Made by a program: the position numbers and the translations under genes
Shown here: piece by piece, positions 53,988 to 64,000 of the stretch
How positions within the stretch are numbered: the stretch's first letter is position 1
How the letters are laid out: every line of letters starts with the position of its first letter
Notes under the pieces: model-generated
Seen by the model: the letters and a program-made list of their open reading frames with translations, nothing else
Databases searched by the model: none
Told to the model about the DNA's origin: nothing
DNA from: Pholis gunnellus
Taxonomy: Eukaryota > Chordata > Actinopteri > Perciformes > Pholidae
Assembly (NCBI GenBank): GCA_910591455.2
Contig: OU342815.1
Span: forward strand, 21,659,519 to 21,723,518
Direction of reading: 5' to 3'
DNA length: 64,000 nt

Positions 53988-56900
53988 GTGAGCCACGTAC
54001 CTCCTCCACCAGGAAGTATAGTTTCTGCTGTAGTTTTGTTGCATTCTGTAGCATTTTTTTCATACCACCAGGTTTTGTCTTACTCTGTACCACGGACTCG
54101 GCCTCTCCTATCATACTAACCTGCAACACAAACACACAAACAAATGCATTTTATATGAACTGTTGACCTGTGGAAAATCACCCACGCTAAGTCTTTCAAA
54201 TAGAACATTTTTGTAAACATCTCACATTTGCCACTAAAAGACAATCCAGCGACGTTGGCAGTCCTAATTAATAACAAATCCATAATTCCTGCACTGTGAA
54301 ACTAGAAATGAATACATTTGATAAGTCGTCGTCTATAAGGCCTCGTGGCAAAGACGTAGCAGTTAATATTTAAGGAGGTATTGTCAGTTTGTGTTTGTGT
54401 GTATGTCAGATTTTCCCACCAGTTCCTGTTTACACAGGGTGAGGCGTTTCCTGTCCAGCTGCGTCAGGTAGCTCGACTTTAGCTCTGCCTTCAACTTGGC
54501 CTCCGCTGTTGCTATGAAACTCCTGCAGAAACACAAGAACAGTTTCGCTGGTTTTTTGCACCACAAGTTTTCTGAAATCGTAGCTTTGAATGAGTCTGAG
54601 AAAAAACTTGTTTGGAGAAAGCGGCCTTTACAGATATGAATTGTAAAATTACAGACATTTTGAAGACTACATGTAGAGGGTAAAAAGATAAATAATAGAT
54701 AAGACCATGAAACTTCCCCAGTTAATAACTGACATTAAGTTTTTTGGAAATCTTTTGTTTAAAAATGCCAGTGAGGCATTATCTAATGGTAACTTTTGGT
54801 GAATTTAAGAGAACTCTGCAAAGGCAAATAGACATAGTAGTAAAATAAACAGATGTTTTCTTTCCACTAGTCTGAAAGAAGATGTTATGGAAGCAAAATA
54901 GACCAACATCTCTAAATTGATCAGTACATGAACAACAATGTTTCTGCCTGTAGTATCTCTCCTACAGCAACGCTGATAAACTTGATTAGATTGTCTGGAT
55001 ACCTGGCGTCCATACAGAATTCTTTGAGGATGGTTTTGAGCAGCTTCTCCGCCCCCGGATCTGACTTCCTGTGTAGCTCGGCTGCTTCGGCGATGCCCTC
55101 TTTCTAAAAGACAATAAGTATTCGCGTTGTTACTGCGATCAGGAAGGTGTTTCTGTGGTCACTGTAATACTATAAATTCCTGAACACATAGATCCAGAAT
55201 GAGTGTGTACATACAAACAGCACAGCTATGTTTTCCAGCATATTAGAGTTGTAGAGTCGGTAGGTTCTGTTCTCCCAGTGACTCAGCACATTGATGCACG
55301 GCTTCTGCTTCTCCAGGGGAAGATACATGTAGTGCCTGAATGCACACACACACACATATACGTGCAAACAAAATGAATGGGGAGGAGCAATATATTGTAA
55401 AGTTAGAAAACGCTCCTCTTCACAGGAACTCAAAAGGCACTGTGATTACATCACTGAACGTCTTGCTACAAGATGAGGAAGAGGAGCAAATCCCCTTCTC
55501 CTACTTTTAATAACTAAATGTAAAAGAGTTGTTATAACTAGTAGATTCAATATTATTTAATATCAAGACTTACTTCCAGGCATCAATCATATAGTCCGAA
55601 TTGTTAAATGCTAGATAACTTTATTTAAATTCAAACTCTTAAAGCAAAAAAAAAACACAATACTTAGAAAATAAAAGGTTGTATTCATGAGCAATATTAT
55701 GGACCCTTTCTCAAATAAAAGTAACAAAGTATGTTTGACAAAAAATTTGAACGTACATATTCGATATATTTAGAGATTTTCACTGCTCTACCTTGTCCTC
55801 AGAAAGCCCTTTGTGACGAGGAACTGAAGCTGTTATCTATGCTCTCCTCAAAGCCACCAGACTCCTTTGACAAAAACAGTCATTTTACCTCGTAGAACAC
55901 AGGAGTTGCTGGTCTACCGCTGCCTCGATCAGTTAGTGTCGCAATGGAGTCGTGTGGCTTTGAAGAGAGCATAGATGGGCGTAATGGCTTCAGTTCCCTA
56001 TCGAGAAGGGACTGTCAGGCTAAGATGGGGAAAATATTCCTAATATGGCGTACACTTAAACTGATTGAGCATATGGGGAAAAGCTCCTGAAAAGGTTAGT
56101 GAGTGGACCTTACAGTCATTTCTTTTGGGTCAAAATACTCCTTCCAATGTCATGAATGTACTTCCACAGTCACTAGAAACAGTGGCCACTTTCTGCTAGA
56201 ATGTTACAGTCTCGCTTTAAGGCCCTTGTTTTTTTAAATTGACATCATGCACTACATTTGTTTGCTGAGGTTGGATTTCTGTAGATGCATATCAGCCTCA
56301 TTTTTCAGCTGACTGGCCTAAAGCGTCGTTATAATTTGACGTGATGAGGCACGTTCCCTCAGCAGTGTCTGAGACAGTGACACAACGTCAAAGATCTTTC
56401 AAGGCTCAACAGAACATCAAGAATCAAACGACAAAAGCGACTCAACTTGTTTCCTGCGACAATGAGCGGCTTCTGCGGAGGCGTCATGGACTGAGAGGGC
56501 GAGTGCGTGTCCTGAGTCTTTCTGGGGAGGAGCGGGGAGGTGGGGGAGGTCGGGAAGGAGCCAGTCGCGTCACCGCTGTCCGGGACGTCCAGCCCTCGTC
56601 TCCTCCTGAGACCAGGACTGGGGGCGGGGGCGGTCGCCTCCAAGACATTACCGCAGTTACCTGAGGGGGGGAATCACAAAGAGGACGAGGGTTTCTTTAT
56701 GCATCAGTACATTTTCTCAAGTACTGTACTTAAGTACAGTTTTGAGGTACTTGTACTCACTTTTTGTGGACTCCAATTATTTGATAACTTCAGCTACTTT
56801 ACAGATTCAGATAAGAATACAGAATATAATCACCAAATATGTTTGAATATCATAATATCAACAACAATTCACAAACTACAAAGCAGTATAAAGTATAAGT

Positions 56901-59900
56901 AAATATAGTGTAAGTGTATATAATATGTATAAATACATTTAAATTAACCCTTCATCTACCAGCTGCAAAATGAAGGTGATATACACATTCATGACTCATT
57001 AATCATATCTAATCTAGTCCAATGACATACAAATAAAAGACACTTTATTAATTGGTTATACTGCAAAATAAATACTTTTACGTTTAACATATCTTTATGC
57101 TATATAAAGATATTTATATATAGCTTTATTCTTGACTTATAAATACAGAGTGGACCAAATAACAAAAACACTTTAATCTCCTCAAGTTCAAGACAATAAC
57201 AACTCAAACTACTCAGAAAAACACATCAACACATATTCATTCCATTTAATTATGAACCCCTCAGTATTTGTTATGACTATCATATCGATTTCAATGCGTG
57301 ACGTATTTCTATTAAAAGCAAAAACAACAGAGACGAGGAGGCAAAGGAGTGAGACCAGTGGATTTGGCGACTCACCCATGGAGAACTCGAAGCTGATTGG
57401 CTTGTCTCCGATCTTCCTGTCAATCATGGTGGCTTCGAATAGCGTCCCGAACAGCAGAAAGCTCTCGTTGTAGTCCGCATTAGGCTGGACAAAGAAAACA
57501 TTTAGTCATTCAGCTGTTAGTCAACGACAATGCTACGTGTCACGATGAAGCACTTCCATGACCTGAGAATGATCAGTGTTATTAGAGGATAAGGAGGGAT
57601 TTGGTGTGACAAAACCACGTAGTATTATTAAATTACTACATCAAGTTTCTATGTTGGGGAATATTGAGGGAATTTAAAACACTGCTTACCTCGCGAGGAG
57701 TTTCCACAGGCTGGACTTCTGCAGCCACGGGTTTTCCTTTGTCATCCTCGGCGGCTCCTCCTGCTGCTGCTCCTCCTCCTGCAGGAGTCTTACCGTCCTT
57801 CCCTCCGCCTTTTCCTGCTTTGGCGTCCTTCAACGGTTTCACCAGTCTGCTGAGTTTGGACTCGGAACCCGCCCCTCCCGACAGGATCTCCACCGCCAGC
57901 TCCATGTAGACGCGACCCCTGACACCCAGCAAGAATTTGGAGGTAAGGTATTGTTGATAAGTTCTAAGTTAATTATCAATTTTTCCCATCATTTAATTTG
58001 TTTAACATTGACCTGTAGGACACGCCCTCTCCGATGCCCTCATTAAGCTCCACTGTGTCGTCGCCTATCGAACTGTTCCTCATAGAGCCGTACAGGTTGA
58101 TCCACGCAGGACCAAAGGTTGGTAAAAACCCTGGAAAAAGACAAACAACAGTCACCACGATCCAACCAAGGAGTCTTCCCTCCTATAATTCCCGTCTGTC
58201 CTTGCTTCCTTCCTCAGTCCCCTGCAAATATTTCTCATTCCCCCTAAAGTTTCCCTTCTTTCTGCATGACTTTATCTCCGCTCCCTACAACCCTTCGTCC
58301 GTCCTCACCTCTGTCGCCATCCTGTTCATTGGAGATGCGCCTCAAGTCAAAGTAATGGGTTCCGAGGGCAACGTCGCCCATGCTTCCCTCATCCCAGACC
58401 TGCGGAGTGGAGACAAGTCAGCATGCTGTGATGTCCATACTATTGTATGTTTAAATATAAGAGTAAATTTGTGGTTTCCCTCCACCTCCCACATGATGAC
58501 GTTCAGACCTGGATCTTCAGTCTCTGACACAGAGGGGGAAACATCTCTTTGAAGACGATCTGCTCGTTCCACGCCGGCTCTGCTGTGGACTTCTGAGTGG
58601 ATGTGCGACCCTGAGAGGAGGCGGGAGGAGATTAGATGATTTAGACTTACATAAAACACTATTTCAATCATGAAAATAAAAGCTAACCATGATTGACTGA
58701 AAGTGGACCTAGCACATAGATGGCTGGAAACAGGATCTTTCCTTAGGACAATGCAGTAGTGATTACTTTTGGTCCAGAACTTTGAGGATAAGATCAAATA
58801 ATCATGTATTAGTTCCAAAGCAGGGACATGTTCAGTGTTAAGGCTTTTACACACTGTGGACGTGACGAATAAACACAAAAATGCGCATTCTCAAAATATT
58901 CAGCTTCGAATTTGTTCTGGTATTCACAACTATTTAAACCTGTTCCCTGAAATATATTTTTTAAATAAAAGTTATTTAATGAAGAATTGGACCACTGTCA
59001 AACTTAAATAAGCATATTTAAAATGTCCGTAATGGACATACAACCCACCACTTGTTTGAAGAAGCCCACCACTACGTATGGGTCGATGAGTGCCGTGTTG
59101 TCTCCTATGAAGGCCTTGGTGACATTGGCCATGATGCTGGAGGTGTTCCGTGGAAGGCCTTCAGCTCGATACACCTTCACGAAGAAACGAGCCCAGGGAC
59201 GCTCGGCGGGAAAACCTTCTGGTATCAGCAGGTTCCTGAGGAAAAGGACGGCACGGCAACAAACAAATATATTTCCACCCAGCCTAAACTGATTTATAAA
59301 ACCTTTTCATGTTAAATGTCAGATTCTACCTTGCAACTATTATTGCATACCTCTCCTGTATTGCTCCTGTTTCTGTAACCTTTTCAAGAACACCCGATGA
59401 GTCTAATAAAGCAGGAAGACTGCTAATTACATTTCAGAACAAAAGAAAGGTATTCTACTTGTCTATCTGCTCCTCAGCATCACTCGCTTTTAGTCCCGGC
59501 AGGATGGCATCCCCCTTTGCTGAGACGCTGATGTCACACTTGACATAACCTTTGACCCCGGTGCTAATGTCACTAGGATTGGTCAGCATTGCCCACTTAT
59601 TGGTGAACCGATGACCTGAGGGAGCGAGAAAGAGACAATGGGTTGACCTCTGAAATCCCTTTCGGCTGCCAGTAACCTCTTCTCCGGAGAAGCGTCAGAA
59701 AGAGGCGAGCTACCTGGCTGTCTGTAGACTGTCCACACATCCAGCTTGAAGGAACCAACGCAGAAACTCCTCAGCATTTTGGAGTGCATCACCTGGAAAG
59801 AGTGAGATGCACAGAGGAGACAGAGCTAAAGCTCGAAACTGAACCTGGCAACCCAGAACTACAAGACCATGAGAGAAAACAAAAACGATTCGCTCATTTG

Positions 59901-60938
59901 TGTCTAAGTACAAACATGTAGGCATTCTAAATTGATCATTTACAATACATCACATGACATGGGAACTTATCTTATTTCAGCTGCTTCTTTTTAACTTACT
60001 GTCAGCTTGATGACTTTGTCGAAAAAGAGCTCTTTATGGGCAAAGAAGTCAAACACGAAATACTGGCGGGAAGAAGAGAGGGGGACAATTGGACAGAGAC
60101 ATAGATGATTCACTTGGGGTCTCTCAGATAAGTAAAATCCCCAAAAGGACTTATTCTTACCTCATTGTAAAAGGGAGCATTGGTCCCCTCTTTGACCGAA
60201 GTCTGCTTCTTCTCATCACCGATCTCGATCACCACACTCGGGTCGATGTTTTCTCCCACCAGCTGCCTGGCCTCTGTGATGTTAATGGCAATCTACAGCC
60301 AGACAACAAGTTACAAACCACTGCACAGATGAGAAGGATATTGTCAGGAGTTATTCCCAATAAAAAAAGACTTTACATACATACATTTGGCTCACTCGGT
60401 AAGCACATTGTTTTTCTTTGCATATTTTTCTTGATATTTTGAAATATTTCAATGTCTTTCATCAACTTTGTGCATCATAAATGTGTGCTGTTTTGTCTTT
60501 ATGCATAAAAATGGTCTCTCGTGATGAGCTGTCACTACTCCACAGAGTTTAATCTTACATTTGAAATAATACGTAACCCAAACATAGTCCACAACTGTGT
60601 GTTCTGTCACCTGGAAGCTCTGGGGTTTCCCTTCACTCTTCTGGATGCAAGTCTTCAGTTTGGCCCTGTGGACGTTTCACTGCAGGTCAGCGTCTCAATG
60701 TCATTCAGAAACATAGGCCTGGCCGTTCGGCAATACATTCTGATAAATACACCCAGTATCTGCTCCCCAAAACACTGTTTATAAAAGTGATGTAACGTGA
60801 AAATGTCATACCTTTTGTGGTTTTGTATTATTCTGGTTCTGTCTGCAGAGGTTTCTGGTTGGTCCTCTGTGTTTTCTCCCTCCAGCAGGGCAGACGCTTC
60901 AGAAGGCACCTTCACCTCACTGTCTGCACACACACATT

Positions 60939-60984
<46 letters not shown>

Positions 60985-61658
60985 CATTAGGTCCATTTTT
61001 GGGGACATTACATTGACTTAGAGTACCTTCCTTGAGACCAACCCTAACCTCAACCACTGACTCCAAAATTAGCTGTTTCCTACAAAATTATGTTCCCATA
61101 CAACTAAACTGCACTCAATTACACAGAGTGCATTTTTGTAGTATGGGAACGTAATTTTGTGGGAGACAGGGATGCAATTTGGAAAAAGCTGATTTTTGGG
61201 GACAAACTGTACCCAGTTAACTGGTCTAAAAACAGACTTTACTTTTTACAAGTTGTAGGTTCCTGTCTAACAACATGTACTTTGAGCTTCCTCTTCGTGG
61301 GAAAGGTCAGTGAGATTATTCTATGCATTTTAACAAATTATCTTGGCAAACAATGGGCCTCATTCGTCAATATCTTCCTACGTTTTTTCCCTAAATTTGT
61401 TCTCGAGAAAGATCCTAAAAAACGTCTACGAACCGCAGAAGGAAATGACCGTCTTAAAATGAATTCATAGGCGTCTATTAGAACTCTGGGACGATTCCAT
61501 CCTGTGATGAATGATGTTCTGTGTGGTCCTCCAAAACCTAAATGACCCATGATTGCTGTTACACCAGTTTTTAACATGACTGTTTGACAAGGGTTAGTCT
61601 AAGTCACAGTGATATGACAGGAAATATTCCTCTATTGTACACTGTCAATACAACCAAG

Positions 61659-61698
<40 letters not shown>

Positions 61699-62358
61699 TT
61701 TTCCAGGCCTTACCCACAGCTCCCTTGTTTGCCAGCACCAGGTCTGTGTTGACTTTCTTTTTCTTCTTCCCTTTCAGGTTGAAAATCAACTTGGCCTTCC
61801 TGCTCACAGAAGAGGAAGATGACTTTTAGTCTGCACATCTTATTTTCAACCCTCTCTCTGCTACGAGATACCTACAACTACAGTGAACTGAAGTGAAACA
61901 ATGCAAGAACCACTCGAGAAGTTGCCGCTTTCACCAATATTCTTGTTTTTTGAAATTCATACGAAAAACAACCTACAAGTGGTCCAGCGCTGTCGCAGGA
62001 GTCATGTGACATTACTCTGCTGTTGTAGAAGTTTTTCACAAATAGATTCTATATTTTATTACTCTTGAAGCGATTTTGAGTTTGAAAATATATAAATTAC
62101 AGATCATAACATGTAAACATTATCCTGTTTGACATTAATTTAAGTTGGCTATTGATGCTATTGTTTAACACTAAAACTAAAATATGAAAACCTTGAATTA
62201 TTTGACCCCCTAACTGCCTGTCATAAGACAGAGTTGTTCCGGACAATTCACTTTGTTCTTTTTGTTGATTTAGATGTATGTATGTATTTATGTATGTATG
62301 TATGTGTGTGTATGTATGTATGTATGTATGTATGTAAGTATGTGTGTGTAAGTATGTG

Positions 62359-62393
<35 letters not shown>

Positions 62394-62420
62394 GTGTGTG
62401 TATGTATGTATGTATGTATG

Positions 62421-62451
<31 letters not shown>

Positions 62452-62686
62452 GTATGTGTGTGTGTATGTATGTATGTATGTATGTATGTATGTATGTATG
62501 TATGTATGTATGTATGTATTTATGTATGTATGTATGTGTGTGTGTGTGTGTATGTATTTATGTAAGTATGTGTGTGTGTATGTATGTATGTATGTATGTA
62601 TGTATGTATTTATTTATGTATGTATGTATGTGTGTGTGTGTGTGTGTGTGTGTATGTATTTATGTAAGTATGTGTGTGTGTATGTA

Positions 62687-62717
<31 letters not shown>

Positions 62718-63749
62718 ATGTATGTATGTATGTATGTATGTGTGTGTATGTATGTATGTAAGTATGTGTTTGTGTATGTATGTATGTATGTATGTATGTA
62801 TTTATGTATGTATGTATGTGTGTGTGTGTGTGTATGTATTTATGTAAGTATGTGTGTGTGTATGTATGTGTGTGTGTGTGTGTATGTATTTATGTATGTA
62901 TTTATGTATGTATGTATGTGTGTACAGTATGTATGTATTTATATATGTATGTATGTATATATATTTATGTGTACGTATTTATGTATGTATGTATGTATGT
63001 ATGTATTTATGTATGTATGTATGTATATATTTATGTGTACGTATTTATGTATGTATGTATGTATGTATGTATGTATGTATGTATGTATATATATTTATGT
63101 GTACGTATTTATGTATGTATGTATCTCTGATTCTGAAAACTGATTCTGTTGCAGTAAGTATCCCCAACAATTCATAAAAGGAAAAGTGCATTGCATTCAA
63201 ATCCCTTCAAGTATTCCCTTTAAAAACAGCCTTTAAATACTCTCTAAATTAAGTTAACGATTACAAAAAAGTAATTGGAAATAAATACAATTGAAACTAA
63301 TATTTCTTTTTTCCATGTGCCATAAACCATGATCGTGTGGCTACGACTTTGTATGAATGTAATGAAAAGTAATATATTAAATTGTATGTATTAAGTACAT
63401 TGTGGAAACAATTTGTTTACATAATTGTTCAGGAACAGATTATTCTTTCCTATCATATCATTAAAAAGAGTTTCATCTTATTCTTAAAAGTTTCCATTTG
63501 AAAAAGTCTGTCTTTGAATATTTATCTGAGATAAAAAAATAAAAATTCCTCCTCAGTGTTACTCTTCCTCCAACATCCGTTTCCAAGAACAGGAAGAAAT
63601 ACAACTGAAGTATTTCATTTAACTGACAATACATCCTACAGGGATGTTATTCAGATGAATAATCAGTTAGATGCAACAAAATGTTCCAAAACAAAAATCC
63701 TGTAAACTGCTCACCGCTGATTGGTTGCAGGACTTTCTGAGGGATCCAT
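42279..63749 (-). CDS. fer1l6: Fer-1-like protein 6, type II ferlin (46 exons, about 1865 aa)
   Basis: A complete ferlin on the minus strand, from ATG at 63749 to TAA at 42279-42281. Ferlins are tail-anchored proteins with many C2 domains that act in calcium-linked membrane traffic. I could follow 46 exons with agreeing phases and a total of 1866 codons. fer1l6 is chosen over the paralogues by length (human about 1857 aa from memory), absence of a DysF domain, and family phrases: KKRTIADESAECVIDWWSKY, MIDRKIGDKPISFE, WLKGLEDDRQETDVHYNSLT and the tail YTLPGAI. Order: C2 pair, FerI, FerA, FerB, central C2s, C2E, C2F, membrane anchor. All introns are GT-AG. No stop or frameshift was found. Exon 32 (about 47478-47448) is weakly defined. 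Coordinates are given in the four segment entries. Confidence 0.92.
47715..48215. repeat. A/T-rich repeat block in fer1l6 intron 31
   Basis: Contains GCCGGAAAAAAGTAAAAA at about 47823 and the spacer AAAGATTATAATGTT, so it belongs to the same minisatellite family as the other blocks. It is flanked by inverted phrases: GGGAATACTATGGAAGCCCA and TTGCTGCCAGCAAAATAAAA at 47676-47725, and their near-reverse-complement TTATTTTGCTGGCAGGAATG and GGCTTCCATAGTATTCATTC at 48197-48237. The whole is thus an inverted-repeat element of about 560 bp. Confidence 0.75.
49740..49802. repeat. (CA)n microsatellite beside fer1l6 exon 28 donor
   Basis: A run of about 30 CA units. On the gene strand it begins 5 nt into the intron (GTAATG followed by TG repeats). 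Confidence 0.97.
51803..52124. mobile_element. Short non-autonomous element (MITE-like) in fer1l6 intron 22
   Basis: Begins GAGGACCAGTGTGTAGGATT and ends CCTGCACACTGGACCTTTAA; the ends are inverted relative to each other. Inside are TTAGTGGCATGTAGCGGTG and ACATGGCAGACTCCG, phrases I know from a very common spiny-rayed fish repeat. Length about 320 bp, no coding. Confidence 0.75.
53160..53560. mobile_element. Short dispersed fish element in fer1l6 intron 20
   Basis: TTTTCAGGTTCATACTTGCA, CCTGTATTCACCCTCTGTCT, GAAATGCTCCGTTTTAG and CCCAGTCTGCTCTGATTGGT appear in the order found in a widespread percomorph repeat. The ends are not determined exactly. Confidence 0.65.
53950..53986. repeat. (CA)n microsatellite beside fer1l6 exon 19 donor
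   Basis: About 18 CA units, starting some 15 nt inside the intron after the exon 19 donor (54001/54000). Confidence 0.95.
55821..55997. repeat. Imperfect hairpin (inverted arms of about 50 bp)
   Basis: Arm 55821-55869 (GAACTGAAGC..., TATGCTCTCCTCAAAGCCAC, ...) pairs with 55941-55997 (..., GTGGCTTTGAAGAGAGCATA, ..., GCTTCAGTTCC). The loop is about 70 bp. It resembles a short fold-back element in fer1l6 intron 15. Confidence 0.75.
56690..56860. repeat. Dispersed fish element of the AGTACTTTTACTT type
   Basis: Contains the 18-bp perfect palindrome ACTGTACTTAAGTACAGT at 56723-56740, then TTTTGAGGTACTTGTACT. It is related in wording to the copy at 24225-24415, in fer1l6 intron 14. Confidence 0.55.
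60930..60982. repeat. (CA)n microsatellite beside fer1l6 exon 3 acceptor
   Basis: On the gene strand TG repeats run to within a few bases of the acceptor (GTGTGTGCAG before exon 3 at 60923). Confidence 0.95.
60983..61200. repeat. Hairpin-forming dispersed element
   Basis: Inverted arms 61075-61101 (ACAAAATTATGTTCCCATAC) and 61141-61167 (GTATGGGAACGTAATTTTGT) match in about 24 of 27 positions around a 40-bp loop. TTTTTGGGGACA occurs near both outer ends. It sits in fer1l6 intron 2 next to the CA repeat. Confidence 0.65.
61663..61696. repeat. (TG)n microsatellite
   Basis: About 16 TG units, some 18 nt beyond the exon 2 donor of fer1l6. Confidence 0.95.
62274..63125. repeat. TATG tetranucleotide array, about 850 bp, in fer1l6 intron 1
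   Basis: Long runs of TATG/GTAT are mixed with TGTG blocks, TTTATG variants and, toward the end, ATATATTTATGTGTACG variants. A larger unit (GTATGTATTTATGTAAGTAT plus a TG block) recurs several times. Because TATG shifts through all frames without a stop, it yields long Met-Tyr-Val-Cys frames that are artefacts. Confidence 0.97.
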
Positions 63750-64000
63750 TCTGCCGAAGTCCAGAGAAGTTTTCTTTTTCCACTAACGGGCACCAGCAGG
63801 GTTCAGGTCCTTCAGCTAATTAACAACTAAACAACTCACATCTGGTAGCTTTCCTGCCCTCTGAGTGCTGCCAGAGGATTTGTTGCCTCCTAACTTATTG
63901 ACTTATCGAAGCACCCTTCAACCCGTCCTCACGGAAAAACCCTGCTCACTCCCCACACCTACTTTCTCATGCCCACATCATTAACTTAATCCAGTGTTAA
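63750..64000 (-). promoter_or_regulatory. fer1l6: Upstream flank of fer1l6 start codon
   Basis: The 250 bases upstream of the ATG contain the 5' UTR and perhaps part of the promoter. I see no certain TATA box or splice acceptor, so whether an untranslated exon lies outside the window is unknown. Confidence 0.4.

Larger units (their letters stand above)
53720..57918 (-). other. fer1l6: fer1l6 exons 13-20: FerI, FerA and FerB
   Basis: Exons: 57918-57690, 57484-57376, 56660-56447, 55335-55215, 55103-55003, 54522-54420, 54120-54001, 53872-53720. Exon 13 encodes GRVYMELAVEILSGG followed by a Lys/Gly/Ala-rich low-complexity loop. Exon 14 holds the conserved EATMIDRKIGDKPISFE. Exon 15 is a Pro/Ser-rich linker that is longer and less conserved than its neighbours. 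Exons 17-19 are the helical FerA region. Exon 20 is FerB, reading VPDVFVWLLSNNKRVAYARL. Confidence 0.88.
58013..63749 (-). other. fer1l6: fer1l6 exons 1-12: N-terminus and first two C2 domains
   Basis: Exons (minus, high to low): 63749-63715, 61799-61714, 60923-60812, 60665-60611, 60292-60161, 60062-60000, 59792-59714, 59615-59459, 59235-59049, 58610-58509, 58399-58309, 58130-58013. Residues 1-77 are a basic, lysine-rich leader (LKGKKKKKVNTDLVLANKGA). Exons 4-8 encode the first C2 domain (INITEARQLVGENIDPSVVI; YFVFDFF). Exons 9-11 encode the second (ERPWARFFVKVYRAEGLP; DPYVVV; VWDEGSMGDVALG), with acidic loops compatible with calcium binding. Exon 12 starts the FerI region (GFLPTFGPAWINLYG). 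Confidence 0.88.

Noticed and set aside
62234..63177. Long Met-Tyr-Val-Cys open frames
   Set aside because: Product of a stop-free tetranucleotide repeat; no start context or splice signals.

Overview
The window is animal nuclear DNA, almost certainly from a spiny-rayed (percomorph) teleost. Genes are split by GT-AG introns and carry long CA/TG microsatellites. Fish-type repeats are abundant: a DIRS element, a Ty3/gypsy remnant and several short hairpin elements. The protein-coding genes match vertebrate families (a teleost-type trace amine receptor, KIAA2012, fer1l6 and a herc1 fragment). There are no bacterial-style operons, rRNAs, tRNAs or CRISPR arrays that I could see.

Layout. 1-3440: a decayed DIRS-type tyrosine-recombinase retrotransposon with complex terminal repeats. 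4681-6174 (minus): a two-exon trace amine-associated receptor with non-classical ligand residues and a GC 5' splice site. 6978-7600: a Ty3/gypsy pol remnant. 9321-20827 (plus): a complete 22-exon KIAA2012 orthologue of about 1210 aa ending in a long Glu/Arg-rich coiled coil. 22977-29162 (plus): a 9-exon gene of about 553 aa that I do not recognise; its intron 7 is filled by an A/T-rich minisatellite.

30970-41884 is a nested repeat complex. An A/T minisatellite with a CCGG core is interrupted by a fish dispersed element, which is interrupted in turn by about 7.6 kb of an AGTAAC/TTTAAA satellite. Embedded in that satellite are three nearly identical 1.28-kb units, plus one internally deleted unit, each carrying the last two exons of a HERC1-like HECT ubiquitin ligase. 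This is the most unusual part of the window.

42279-63749 (minus): a complete fer1l6 (type II ferlin). I resolved 46 exons with consistent phases, giving about 1865 aa from the start codon to the C-terminal membrane anchor. Its introns hold several short fish repeats, many CA/TG tracts touching splice sites, another A/T minisatellite block, and an 850-bp TATG array in intron 1.

The genes do not form an evident pathway: a chemosensory receptor, a coiled-coil protein of unknown role, an unknown basic nuclear-type protein and a vesicle-fusion-type C2 protein. Exon coordinates were read by eye from splice consensus and reading phase, so single-base boundary errors are possible. Family names rest on remembered family sequences, not on a search.
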